Assembly (NCBI GenBank): GCA_902778055.1
Contig: CACYWL010000009.1
Span: forward strand, 1-64,000
Direction of reading: 5' to 3'
DNA from: an uncultured Eubacteriales bacterium
GTDB lineage: Bacteria; Bacillota; Clostridia; Christensenellales; Aristaeellaceae
Length of the DNA stretch: 64,000 nucleotides
Below the pieces are notes generated by a model. The model was not told the origin of the DNA. It saw nothing but the letters and a program-made list of their open reading frames with translations, and did no database searches. The stretch's first letter is position 1; every line of letters begins with the position of its first letter. The translations under genes and the position numbers were made by a program. Of this stretch, positions 17,592 through 25,311 are shown one piece after another.

Positions 17592-18487
17592 AAAAATTCA
17601 TTCTGTGGTTCCTGATCCTCCTGCTGCTGGCCGCTGGAGCCGCGTGGCTGCTTTATCCCACAGGGGTCGAGCAGTGGAGCGCGAAGGAAAACGCTGAGCT
17701 GATGGGCCGGTATTGCAGCCAGGTGCATGGGATGCCCGCGGCCGAGATCTCCGGGATGCTGCAGGCGGCCGGGGAGTATAACGCGGAGCTGGAAACCGAA
17801 CCCATCGGAGATGTGTTTACCCGGAAGAACAGCCGTGCGAACAACCGGTATCAGAACCTGCTGAAGGGGCCGGAGGGGATCATCGGGCAGCTGCAGATTC
17901 CCCGGATCGGGGTGAAGCTGCCGGTGTACCATACCTCCCAGGCCAACAGCCCGGAGAAGAAGCTGATCCATGTCGCGGGGACGTCGCTGCCGGCGGCGGG
18001 GTCGGGCCTGCACATGGTGCTGGCCGGGCCGGGACAGCAGAAGGAAACGGATTTTCGCGGCAGCCTGGGCCTGAAGGGGCCCCGGATGCTGCAGGAGATG
18101 GAGCTGGTCAAGCCCGGGGATCAGATGATCCTGCTGGTGCTGGACCGGACGATGGTATTCCAGGTTGAGGAGGTACAGACGCTTTCGGCCGACGGACTGG
18201 AGCGGCTGGAGCCTCCGGGAAACCCGGATGAAAACTGGCTCACCGTCATGACGGAGCGGGAAGGCGGCCGCCGGCTGCTGGTTCAGGGGCGGCAGACCTC
18301 AATTCCCGAGGAGACGGAGAGCCTCACGGCGGCGGATCAGAGCGACATGCCGCCGGATTGGCTGAACATTCTTGCACTGGGGTCTCCGGTGCTGCTGCTG
18401 GGGCTGTTCATCCTGTGGGTGATTGAGCGGTTCATGAAGCGGGCGTATCGGCTTCCTGCGCCGGAGGAGGATCCGGAGAAGGAATAA
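17588..18487 (+). CDS. Sortase-fold pseudoenzyme (class C-like, catalytic His and Cys lost)
   Basis: A 299-residue protein with N-terminal (~4-25) and C-terminal (~258-280) membrane helices around a sortase-like domain that tracks the active sortase at 15501: IGQLQIPRIGVKLPVYH matches MGFISIPKIDVNLPIYH, and HVAGTSLPA matches HIAGTSLPA. At the active site VLSGHRG becomes VLAGPGQ, so Pro148 takes the place of His; TLMTCTPYG becomes TVMTEREGG, so Glu223 takes the place of Cys. Arg229 (RRLLVQG) is kept. Transpeptidation is therefore very unlikely. The intact frame, overlap with the preceding gene and retained fold argue against decay. A role as pilin- or sortase-binding scaffold is inferred. Confidence 0.85.
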   Translation: MKKFILWFLILLLLAAGAAWLLYPTGVEQWSAKENAELMGRYCSQVHGMPAAEISGMLQAAGEYNAELETEPIGDVFTRKNSRANNRYQNLLKGPEGIIGQLQIPRIGVKLPVYHTSQANSPEKKLIHVAGTSLPAAGSGLHMVLAGPGQQKETDFRGSLGLKGPRMLQEMELVKPGDQMILLVLDRTMVFQVEEVQTLSADGLERLEPPGNPDENWLTVMTEREGGRRLLVQGRQTSIPEETESLTAADQSDMPPDWLNILALGSPVLLLGLFILWVIERFMKRAYRLPAPEEDPEKE

Positions 18488-18525
18488 TACCCGACAGAAA
18501 CACGAAAGGTTCGGAGGGAAAGAAC

Positions 18526-19443
18526 ATGCGGCAAAGCAAACATACCAGATGGCTGCTGGCCCTGCTGCTTCTGGCGGCGCTGACCATGGCCGCTGCTTTC
18601 GCATCGGCGGAGCAGGGGACGCTGACCGTTCGCGTGGGTGAGGAGAACTCCGCCTATGACCGGGGAGGCATCGGCATCAATCTGTACAAGATCGGAGAGA
18701 TGCGGGAGGACAACACCTGGTGGATCAACAGTGCCTTCTCGGGGATTGATATTCTCGGCGCACAGACGACCGCCCAGATTGACGCCGCCGCGAACCAGGT
18801 GGCGGATATTCTGAGAGATTCCGCAGCCCCTGTGACCGTCAACGGGACCACGGACGCGGAAGGCACGCTTGTCTTCACGAGGTTGGATCCCGGCATCTAC
18901 TTCGGCCAGAAGGCGGACGACCGGGAAGAGCTGACCATGCAGAATTTCCTGATCTCCGTGCCTTATTTCGAGAACGGACGCTATCAGTATTCTGCGACGG
19001 TCCGTCCGAAGATGACCTACACCCCGCCGACGCCCTCGCCGAGTCCGAGCCCGACGCCGACGCCTACCGTGCCCCATCCGTGGGAGGAGATCGTCCGGAC
19101 CTATCTGCCGGACCCGACGCCGACACCGCCGCCGACGCCGACGCCCGCCAATCCCTATAATCTCACGGTGATCTACATCTACGAGAACGGTTCCCCCGCC
19201 TGGCCGACCCATTACGAGCCCGGCCTCTGGCCCGGAACGCCCTATGATGTGGTCTCCCCGGTGATTCCCGGATATGTCGCGACCATTCTCCGCGTCTCCG
19301 GCACCATGCCGCATCACGACGTGGTTTACACAGTGGTCTATATCCCGAGGAACTCCAGGCGCAGGCTGATCAATCTGGATGACTACGAGACCCCGTTGGG
19401 CCTGGGTGAGATCCAGATTCATGTCGGTGTGTGCTACGAGTAA
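18526..19443 (+). CDS. Secreted pilin-like protein with Pro/Thr linker, MucBP-like domain and PLGLG tail
   Basis: 305 residues, started at an ATG 7 nt after GGAGGG. A signal peptide (1-~28, ending ASA) precedes a prealbumin-like domain (~30-160: DRGGIGINLYKIGEM ... EGTLVFTRLDPGIYFG) as in minor pilins. A Pro/Thr/Ser linker (~165-205) leads to a MucBP-like beta repeat (~207-280: NLTVIYIYENG ... VVYTVVYIPR). There is no LPXTG. The protein ends in LDDYETPLGLG followed by ...HVGVCYE, a tail shared residue by residue with the end of the class B sortase protein at 58055-59383. The tail may be a recognition or docking signal. It is the third gene of the operon. Confidence 0.75.
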   Translation: MRQSKHTRWLLALLLLAALTMAAAFASAEQGTLTVRVGEENSAYDRGGIGINLYKIGEMREDNTWWINSAFSGIDILGAQTTAQIDAAANQVADILRDSAAPVTVNGTTDAEGTLVFTRLDPGIYFGQKADDREELTMQNFLISVPYFENGRYQYSATVRPKMTYTPPTPSPSPSPTPTPTVPHPWEEIVRTYLPDPTPTPPPTPTPANPYNLTVIYIYENGSPAWPTHYEPGLWPGTPYDVVSPVIPGYVATILRVSGTMPHHDVVYTVVYIPRNSRRRLINLDDYETPLGLGEIQIHVGVCYE

Positions 19444-19459
19444 GGAAGGAGAACGACGC

Positions 19460-19487
19460 GCGGACCGGGAAAGAATGCCCGGTCCGC
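19460..19487 (+). other. Intercistronic hairpin without U-tract
   Basis: GCGGACCGGG (19460-19469) and CCCGGTCCGC (19478-19487) form a perfect 10-bp stem with an 8-nt loop between two operon genes. No T run follows, so it is more likely an RNA processing or stability element than a terminator. Confidence 0.55.
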
Positions 19488-19505
19488 AGGGGGAAGAGGG
19501 CTGGC

Positions 19506-21641
19506 ATGATGAAAAGAATTCTTTCGGTCTGGCTTGCGGCACTGCTGATCCTTGGCGCCTGGCTGCCCGCACTGGCGGAGATTCCGGACGACATGGAAAT
19601 CACGGAGGAAGGGTCTGAGGAAACCGAGGCGGTTCCCACGCAGACTCCGGAGCCCTATGTCTACGAGGGCGAGTTTGTCGTCGGAAACCCGACGCCCATG
19701 GACGGCAAGTTCTTCACCGGCATGTGGGGAAACGCGACCAGCGACATCGATGTCCGGACGCTGGTGAACAGCTACTTCCTGACCCTCTGGGGATACGACA
19801 CCGGGCTCTTCCGGGAGAACCGGGCGGTGGTCTCCGGCATGGCGATGCAGGAGGATCCGGAGGGAAACCGCGTCTACACCTTTGCCCTGTATGACGATCT
19901 GTACTACTCCGACGGCACGCCCATCACCGCCTGGGACTATGCGTTTTCCATCCTGTTCCAGGTGGATCCGGTGATTGCCGAGCTGGGCGGGGTGCCGCTC
20001 GAAGCTTCCTATATCGACGGCGTTTCGGAATACATCGCCGGCGAGGCGAAAGCGATCAGCGGCGTCCGCGTGATCTCGGATCATCTTTTCACCATTACGG
20101 TCAAACATGAATATCTGCCCTATTTCTTTGAACTGTACCGCGTCGGATTTCTGCCGTATCCGATTCATGAAATCGCTCCCGGCTGCAAGGTTTACGACGA
20201 CGGGGAGGGCGTCTATATCGGAAACGAGGACCCGAGCGTGAAGGAGCCGCTGTTCACGAAGGAGCTGCTCCAGGTCACGGTCATGGACCCCGAGGAAGGG
20301 TATCTTTCCCATCCCACCGTGGGCAGCGGGCCTTATGTGCTGACCAGCTGGGACGGAAAGGAATGCACCTTCGAGATCAACCCCTATTTCAAGGGAAACG
20401 AGCTGGGATACAAGCCGACGATTCCGAAGCTGCGCTACAAGCTCGCGGTCAACGAGGATATGATCGAGAAGCTGCAGGAAGGCGATTTCCAGCTGCTGAA
20501 CAAGGTGACCCGCGGGGACACCATCCTGAAGGGGATTCAGGCGATGGGCAGCGGTCCCATCTCCCTGTCCAACTATCCCCGGATCGGACTGACCTTCCTG
20601 GTGTTTACCCCGGACCGGCCCGCGCTGCAGCAGAAAAATGTCCGGCAGGCTATCGACTACTGCTTCGACAAGGAAAAGATCACCCAGGAATATACCAACT
20701 CCTTCGGCCTGCAGATGGACGGGCTGATCGGCCTGGGACAGTGGATGTACGAGATGGTGATGGGCAGCCTGCCTTATCCCATCGAGGTGGCGGAGAATCC
20801 CACCCGGGCGCAGCAGAAGGCCTACGAGGAGGAAGTCGAGGCCTGGGACGCGCTGAACCTGGACAACGTGAAGCACTACGAGCTGAACGTGGAAAAGGCC
20901 ATTCAGCTGCTCGAGGAGGCCGGATGGACGCTGAACGCGGCCGGAGAGCCCTTCGATCCGGAGAAGGACGACGTTCGCTACGGCATGGTGGACGGCGAGC
21001 TGGTGGGCCTGGATCTGACCTGCGCCTATCCGGAAACCAACGTCACCGCGAAGAGCATGGAGGACCTGTTCATCCCGTATCTCGCGGAGGCCGGCATCCG
21101 GCTGACCCTGATCCCCATGGACATGAAGACCCTGCTCCGGTCCTACAACGACCGGGATATCGAGGAGATCGACATGTTCTATCTGGGCGACGATTTCAAC
21201 ATCGAGTTCGATCCCCAGCTGTTCTTCCTGCCCGGGGAAACCCCGAGAGAGGAGCGGGAAGAGGAGGATACGATGGCATGGGCGCATGCCGAGATGTTCG
21301 ACATGGCCTATGACATGACCCGGACAGAGCCCCACGCCGTGCTGGAATTCATGCAGAAGTGGATCGCGTTCCAGGAGGAGCTGAGCGATCTGGTGCCCCT
21401 GGTGCCGGTTTATTCCAACGTCTATTTTGACTTCTATACCTCCCAGCTGCGGAATTACGACATCCTGTACTATGTGACCTGGGGCGACGCGATCGTGCCC
21501 TCCTATATGGTCTCGCCCGAGGAGGCGGCCGGGCTGATCGGCGGAGAAGAGGAAGAAGCAGGAGAGGAAGCCGGCGAAGACGAATTCGGCGATGAGGACT
21601 CCGGAGACGGGGACGAAGAGGAATTCGAGGAATTTGAATAA
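19506..21641 (+). CDS. Secreted family-5 (DppA/OppA-like) solute-binding protein without lipobox
   Basis: 711 residues, taking the ATG at 19506 after GAAGAGGG. A signal peptide ends in ALA|EIPDD with no lipobox Cys, so unlike usual Gram-positive binding proteins it should not be lipid anchored. The SBP_bac_5 fold is seen from YSDGTPITAWDYAFSILFQ (~130-150), PYPIHEIAPG and TVGSGPYVLTSW to QKWIAFQEELSDLVPLVPVY. The C-terminus is extremely acidic (~680-711). No ABC permease or ATPase gene is anywhere in the window. It is clearly paralogous to the protein at 59422-61320 (shared VGNPTP and FFTGxWG near the N-terminus), which also sits beside a sortase. A role in surface assembly or ligand capture rather than import is inferred. 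Confidence 0.85.
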   Translation: MMKRILSVWLAALLILGAWLPALAEIPDDMEITEEGSEETEAVPTQTPEPYVYEGEFVVGNPTPMDGKFFTGMWGNATSDIDVRTLVNSYFLTLWGYDTGLFRENRAVVSGMAMQEDPEGNRVYTFALYDDLYYSDGTPITAWDYAFSILFQVDPVIAELGGVPLEASYIDGVSEYIAGEAKAISGVRVISDHLFTITVKHEYLPYFFELYRVGFLPYPIHEIAPGCKVYDDGEGVYIGNEDPSVKEPLFTKELLQVTVMDPEEGYLSHPTVGSGPYVLTSWDGKECTFEINPYFKGNELGYKPTIPKLRYKLAVNEDMIEKLQEGDFQLLNKVTRGDTILKGIQAMGSGPISLSNYPRIGLTFLVFTPDRPALQQKNVRQAIDYCFDKEKITQEYTNSFGLQMDGLIGLGQWMYEMVMGSLPYPIEVAENPTRAQQKAYEEEVEAWDALNLDNVKHYELNVEKAIQLLEEAGWTLNAAGEPFDPEKDDVRYGMVDGELVGLDLTCAYPETNVTAKSMEDLFIPYLAEAGIRLTLIPMDMKTLLRSYNDRDIEEIDMFYLGDDFNIEFDPQLFFLPGETPREEREEEDTMAWAHAEMFDMAYDMTRTEPHAVLEFMQKWIAFQEELSDLVPLVPVYSNVYFDFYTSQLRNYDILYYVTWGDAIVPSYMVSPEEAAGLIGGEEEEAGEEAGEDEFGDEDSGDGDEEEFEEFE

Positions 21642-21696
21642 TCCGGGCGGGAACGGGGAACCGTCGCCCGGCGGACGGACAGGCAGGGCGTGAACG

Positions 21697-22062
21697 ATGG
21701 CAAAAAACATGCTGAAAAACTACGGCCGCTTTGAGCTGCTGGAGTTGATCTACAATATGCGGAAGGAAAACCTGGAGCTGAAGGAGCGCTGCGAGGCCGC
21801 GGAAAAGGAAGCGAAGGAAATCCGCGCGGAATCCGAGCGGCGCCTCGAGGAAGCCCGGAAGGATTTTGAAAGCCGCATCGAGGAGCTGCGCATGCAGGGC
21901 GCGGCGAAGGATCTGCAGATCCGCATGAAGAAGATCGAGGAGCAGCTGCGCGTCATGCAGCGGCTGACCTCGGTGGACGTGGATCTGGACGCGCTGCCGA
22001 CCCGGGAGGAGATCGAAAACGCCACCGGCGAGAAGTTAGAGGAGAACGACGTCAATGGCTAG
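21697..22062 (+). CDS. Small coiled-coil protein of the sortase operon
   Basis: 121 residues, no signal peptide. Residues ~10-95 are an almost unbroken charged heptad helix (RKENLELKERCEAAEKEAKE...), predicting a dimeric coiled coil; the C-terminal part is short and acidic. It may act in the cytoplasm, perhaps organising the membrane enzymes encoded beside it. Its stop overlaps the start of the next gene by 8 nt, so the two are translationally coupled. I do not recognise a family. Confidence 0.75.
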   Translation: MAKNMLKNYGRFELLELIYNMRKENLELKERCEAAEKEAKEIRAESERRLEEARKDFESRIEELRMQGAAKDLQIRMKKIEEQLRVMQRLTSVDVDLDALPTREEIENATGEKLEENDVNG

Positions 22063-22648
22063 AAGGCCGAAGCAGGGGCAATTTCCGGAGCTGTCGGACA
22101 TCGAGCGGGAAATGAGCCAGGAGCGCAGCCGCGGGAAGTATCATCAGGCCCTGAAGGGAACCGCCGGGACCGTGATCGTTGTCGCGGCGCTGGCCGTGCT
22201 GATCGCGACGCTGCTGCTGCCCGTGCTGCGCATCACCGGAACCTCCATGCAGCCCGGATTTCAGCCCGGAGATATCCTGGTTGTTTATAAGACCAATGAT
22301 TTCAAGCAGGGGGATATCTGCTCCTTCTATTTTAATAACAAGCTGATTCTGAAGCGGATTATCGCCATGGGCGGGGACACGGTGGAAATCGACGAGGAAG
22401 GCCATGTGTCCGTCAACGGGGTTCAGCTGGAGGAGCAGGAGTATATCTCCGAGTACGCCCTGGGGCAGTGCGATATCGAGTTTCCCTTTGAGGTGCCGGT
22501 GGGAACCTATTTTGTGCTGGGGGACAACCGCGACAACTCCGTGGACAGCCGCGTAATGAATTTCGGCTGCATTCCGACGGAGGAAATGGTCGGGAAAATC
22601 CTGGCCCGGGTCTGGCCCGCCAACGGGCTGACCTGGTTCGGATTCTGA
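22055..22648 (+). CDS. lepB: Type I signal peptidase, catalytically complete
   Basis: 197 residues with one N-terminal helix (~38-58). The catalytic Ser64 (GTSMQPGF) and Lys100 (LKRIIAMGGD) are both present, as is GDNRDNSVDSR. This is the only one of the three S26 proteins in the window with an intact dyad. It removes signal peptides of exported proteins and may be dedicated to the pilins and adhesins here. AGAGGAG upstream of the ATG is a good ribosome site. Last gene of the operon, followed by a terminator. Confidence 0.92.
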   Translation: MARRPKQGQFPELSDIEREMSQERSRGKYHQALKGTAGTVIVVAALAVLIATLLLPVLRITGTSMQPGFQPGDILVVYKTNDFKQGDICSFYFNNKLILKRIIAMGGDTVEIDEEGHVSVNGVQLEEQEYISEYALGQCDIEFPFEVPVGTYFVLGDNRDNSVDSRVMNFGCIPTEEMVGKILARVWPANGLTWFGF

Positions 22649-22668
22649 AAAGCTGTTTCCTTCATATG

Positions 22669-22700
22669 AAAAAAGCCCGGAAGAACCGGGTTTTTTCTTT
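22669..22700. terminator. Bidirectional terminator between operon and EAL gene
   Basis: CCCGG (22676-22680), loop AAGAA, CCGGG (22686-22690), TTTTTT. The A run before the stem makes it usable for the convergent minus-strand gene too. Confidence 0.8.
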
Positions 22701-22722
22701 TTGGTGGAAATGCAGGGAGGCA

Positions 22723-24615
22723 CTACTCCCGCTTGGCGTATTTGCTCAGGAACTGATCCATGGAAATCGGTCTGCTGAAATAGAAGCCCTGCATGTATTC
22801 GCAGCCCAGCTCCTTGATCGCCTGCACGGTTTCCTTGTCCTCCACGCCTTCCGCGGTGATTTCAAAATGCTGGGCCCGGAAGGCCCGGATGACTTCCGGA
22901 AGCAGCTGGTTGGACTGCTCCATATAGCTTCTGACAATGCTCAGATCCAGCTTGATATTCCGGAAGGGATATTCGATCAGCCGATACAGATTAGAATACC
23001 CGCTGCCGTAATCATCCAGGGAGAACTGAAAGCCGTATTTCTGCAGGGCCTGCAGCTGTTTTGCGAACTTTGAGGAATCGATCATGGTTTGCTCCGTGAT
23101 TTCCAGGTGAATCATTTCCGGAGAGATCCCGTACTGCTGCAGAATGGCATGCAGGCTGTCCGCCAGATTGTCCTGCAGACACTGCACCGGGGACAGATTG
23201 ACATTGATCCACTTAAGCCAGGGAAGTTCCGCGTGATGATCCCGGAGGAACCGGCAGACTTTGTGCAGCACCTGGTCTCCGAGAATGCCGATTTTCCCCT
23301 CCCGCTCGGCCAGCGAGATAAACGCGGAGGGCGGAAGGAGTCCGCCCTGACCGTCCGGGAGCCGCGTAAGCGCCTCGGCGCCGACGGGTTCACCGGTTTC
23401 CGTGCGGACAATGGGCTGCAGACAGACCACCGCGGTATTGTCCGCCAGGGCTGCCAGAAGATGCTGCCGGACGACCTGAATCCGGTCGCTTTCCTCCATG
23501 ACCTCGCGAAGCTCCCATGGATGATTCTGATCCAGCAGATGGGTATCGCTGAGGGCCGTCATCAGCGCCTCATAAACCTTGTCTCCGGTATACTCCGTCA
23601 GAGGAGAGTGAGACAGCACGAAGGCGGTTTCCAGATGCACCTGCTCGTTCCCAATCTGCCAGGGCTGATGAAGGCGATTGATCAGATCGGTAGTGAGCGT
23701 TTCATCCGCCTGAGAATCGGGCTGGATGGCCGCAAAGCGCCCGGAGCCCAGATAGAAGGTCAGCCCCCGGGAGGACGTTCTCCGGATTAACTGGAGAATC
23801 TGCTCCAGACAGAGGTCCATTCTTTCGACACCGAAGGTGTCATGCAGGCCGGTATAATTCAGGATGGAAAAGGTAAGCATTCTATATTTTTGCCGGCCGT
23901 GCCATTCGTGCAGAATCGTCCGGAAAGCCTCCGCGTTGTAGGCAGTGAAACGGCTGAAAAGATATCTCTCCTGATTCTGGAAGGAGATGAAAATGACAAA
24001 GACAGCTAAATTGCAGAAGGTATTCAGGATCAGATAGGTGGGCATCAGAAAGCGGGCCAGAAGGCCAACCACCAGCACGGTATTGTATCCCAGAAGACTC
24101 AGCCGGTCGAACCGGGAGAGGCGCTTTCCGAGGAAGTAAACCAGGACGTATGTCCCCGCAACATATACAAAAGAGAAAAGATAGAGGAGATTATACCACG
24201 GGCCGCTGTGATATCCGGCTCCGTCAATTTTGAATATCAGCCCGGTCAGAGGACTGGAGAGGACGATCAGCTCGCAGAGCAGGAAGGGAAGGAGGGAAAC
24301 CTGACGAAGTCTTGTTGAGATTTCTTCATGCTGATCCAGAACTTCCAGGGAGAACATGTAATAGCTGTAAATCCGCGCAAAGTAGAGCAGAAAATAGAGC
24401 ATGTTGGCTGCCCAGAGCAGCCAGGCCGGCGTGGTGGCATACCGCTCATCCAGCCGGCTGGAGATGACATCGACGGACATGGTCAGCAAATCAATCAAAA
24501 GGATACGCAAAAAAGTCCGGTTCATCCGGATCGGAAGCCTCGGACGTAAAAAATAATAACATAGTATAATAAGAAGGATCAGGACGCTGGGGATGATGAA
24601 GCTGTAGTTCCACAT
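22723..24615 (-). CDS. Membrane EAL-domain cyclic di-GMP phosphodiesterase with degenerate GGDEF domain
   Basis: 630 residues. Six or seven hydrophobic helices (~5-215) form a sensor-like membrane domain. A GGDEF-type domain follows in which the signature is reduced to GSGRF, so it should not make cyclic di-GMP. The C-terminal EAL domain keeps the catalytic features: GAEALTRL (Glu414), NVNLSP, LEITEQTMI, LDDYGSGYSN, IKLDLS, AEGVED and QGFYFSRP. It should hydrolyse cyclic di-GMP to pGpG. The gene lies between the sortase operon and the major pilin, whose expression it may influence by lowering cyclic di-GMP; this is inference. Confidence 0.9.
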   Translation of the reverse strand: MWNYSFIIPSVLILLIILCYYFLRPRLPIRMNRTFLRILLIDLLTMSVDVISSRLDERYATTPAWLLWAANMLYFLLYFARIYSYYMFSLEVLDQHEEISTRLRQVSLLPFLLCELIVLSSPLTGLIFKIDGAGYHSGPWYNLLYLFSFVYVAGTYVLVYFLGKRLSRFDRLSLLGYNTVLVVGLLARFLMPTYLILNTFCNLAVFVIFISFQNQERYLFSRFTAYNAEAFRTILHEWHGRQKYRMLTFSILNYTGLHDTFGVERMDLCLEQILQLIRRTSSRGLTFYLGSGRFAAIQPDSQADETLTTDLINRLHQPWQIGNEQVHLETAFVLSHSPLTEYTGDKVYEALMTALSDTHLLDQNHPWELREVMEESDRIQVVRQHLLAALADNTAVVCLQPIVRTETGEPVGAEALTRLPDGQGGLLPPSAFISLAEREGKIGILGDQVLHKVCRFLRDHHAELPWLKWINVNLSPVQCLQDNLADSLHAILQQYGISPEMIHLEITEQTMIDSSKFAKQLQALQKYGFQFSLDDYGSGYSNLYRLIEYPFRNIKLDLSIVRSYMEQSNQLLPEVIRAFRAQHFEITAEGVEDKETVQAIKELGCEYMQGFYFSRPISMDQFLSKYAKRE

Positions 24616-24676
24616 AGAACCAGCACCTCCGCGGTTACTGACGGTTACACCGGACAGAAAAGTTCTAACCTATGAT

Positions 24677-24705
24677 ATTGTACATGAATAAATCTATTTC
24701 GGCAA
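24677..24705 (-). promoter_or_regulatory. Promoter of the EAL gene
   Basis: On the minus strand: TTGCCG (24705-24700), 17-bp spacer, TACAAT (24682-24677). Confidence 0.6.
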
Positions 24706-25032
24706 CATAAAAAACAGATTTTCTCAGGAGATCGAACGCCGGTCACCGGAGGCCTCAGGGTGGGTCCGAGTGTCCTGCTTTGGCCCGGGCAAACATTGAT
24801 AAGGTTTGAAGGTATTATGTGTCAAAAAGACAAAGAAAGAAGAAAACGGTCAGGAAAGAGATGTCTGATCTGGGTATTTGAAAACTAAAACGTTTCAACG
24901 CTATTCGGGCTCCTTGAGTGTTAGCCAAGGGTAATTTTACGCAAAAACAATTAAAGTTGATCAGAAATTGTCAAATAGCAAAAAATGCTCAACATTTGGT
25001 TGAAATCAGTCAATGAATGAGGCTTGGAAGCG
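24706..25032. other. Non-coding, AT-rich upstream region of the pilin promoter
   Basis: No gene is visible in these 327 bp. The half nearest the pilin promoter is AT-rich, with A/T runs that could act as an UP element or regulator site and several short TTGAAA/TTGATC-like motifs. I see no convincing palindromic operator. Confidence 0.4.
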
Positions 25033-25061
25033 TTGACAGGGAAGGGTTTGACCGGTATAAT
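25033..25061 (+). promoter_or_regulatory. Perfect consensus promoter of the major pilin
   Basis: TTGACA (25033-25038), 17-bp spacer, TATAAT (25056-25061), the strongest promoter in the window. Transcription would begin near 25068. Confidence 0.85.
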
Positions 25062-25067
25062 TCTAAC

Positions 25068-25311
25068 CATAGAGGGGAGTCTGACGAGTTACGGAAAGAC
25101 TCAGCCGGGTTTCCTCCCCGGCACCCGTGATTTCCTGACGGAGGATAGTCATCAACCGCTGACCCGAGGTTGTCGCAGAAAGGAGGGCGACTGACGTACG
25201 CAAAACTGCAGTCTTGAACCTTCAGCCGCCCATCGGCTGGCGGCTTCCAAAGGTTGAACCGTTGTCTTATACTTCTACGACCGACACATATAGAAAAGAG
25301 GAATGTGAAAC
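25068..25311 (+). ncRNA. Long structured 5' leader of the pilin mRNA, class unknown
   Basis: A 244-nt leader with many nested hairpins: GAGTC/GACTC (~25077-25101), GCCGGG/CCCGGC just after, CCGT/ACGG, CAACC/GGTTG, GTCGC/GCGAC, and a long stem AACCTT...AGGTT enclosing AGCCGCC/GGCGGCT (~25219-25257). No uridine run follows the last stem. It matches none of the riboswitch classes I can recall by eye, including cyclic di-GMP I and II. It may control pilin translation or mRNA stability. Confidence 0.5.

Noticed and set aside
19434..21710. Very long open frame on the minus strand opposite the solute-binding protein
   Set aside because: It mirrors codon structure of the plus-strand gene, has no ribosome site and no recognisable domain; GC-rich codons commonly create such shadows. 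The same holds for long minus frames opposite 33176-34327, 35757-37349, 37485-38465 and 55305-57179.
25077..25101. CTGACGAG...GAAA in the pilin leader as a hammerhead ribozyme
   Set aside because: Only about six nucleotides separate the two core boxes, too few for stem II, and no third stem with a cleavage site can be drawn.
25068..25311. Cyclic di-GMP riboswitch in the pilin leader
   Set aside because: The class I and class II core motifs that I know are not present; only the genetic context suggests it.
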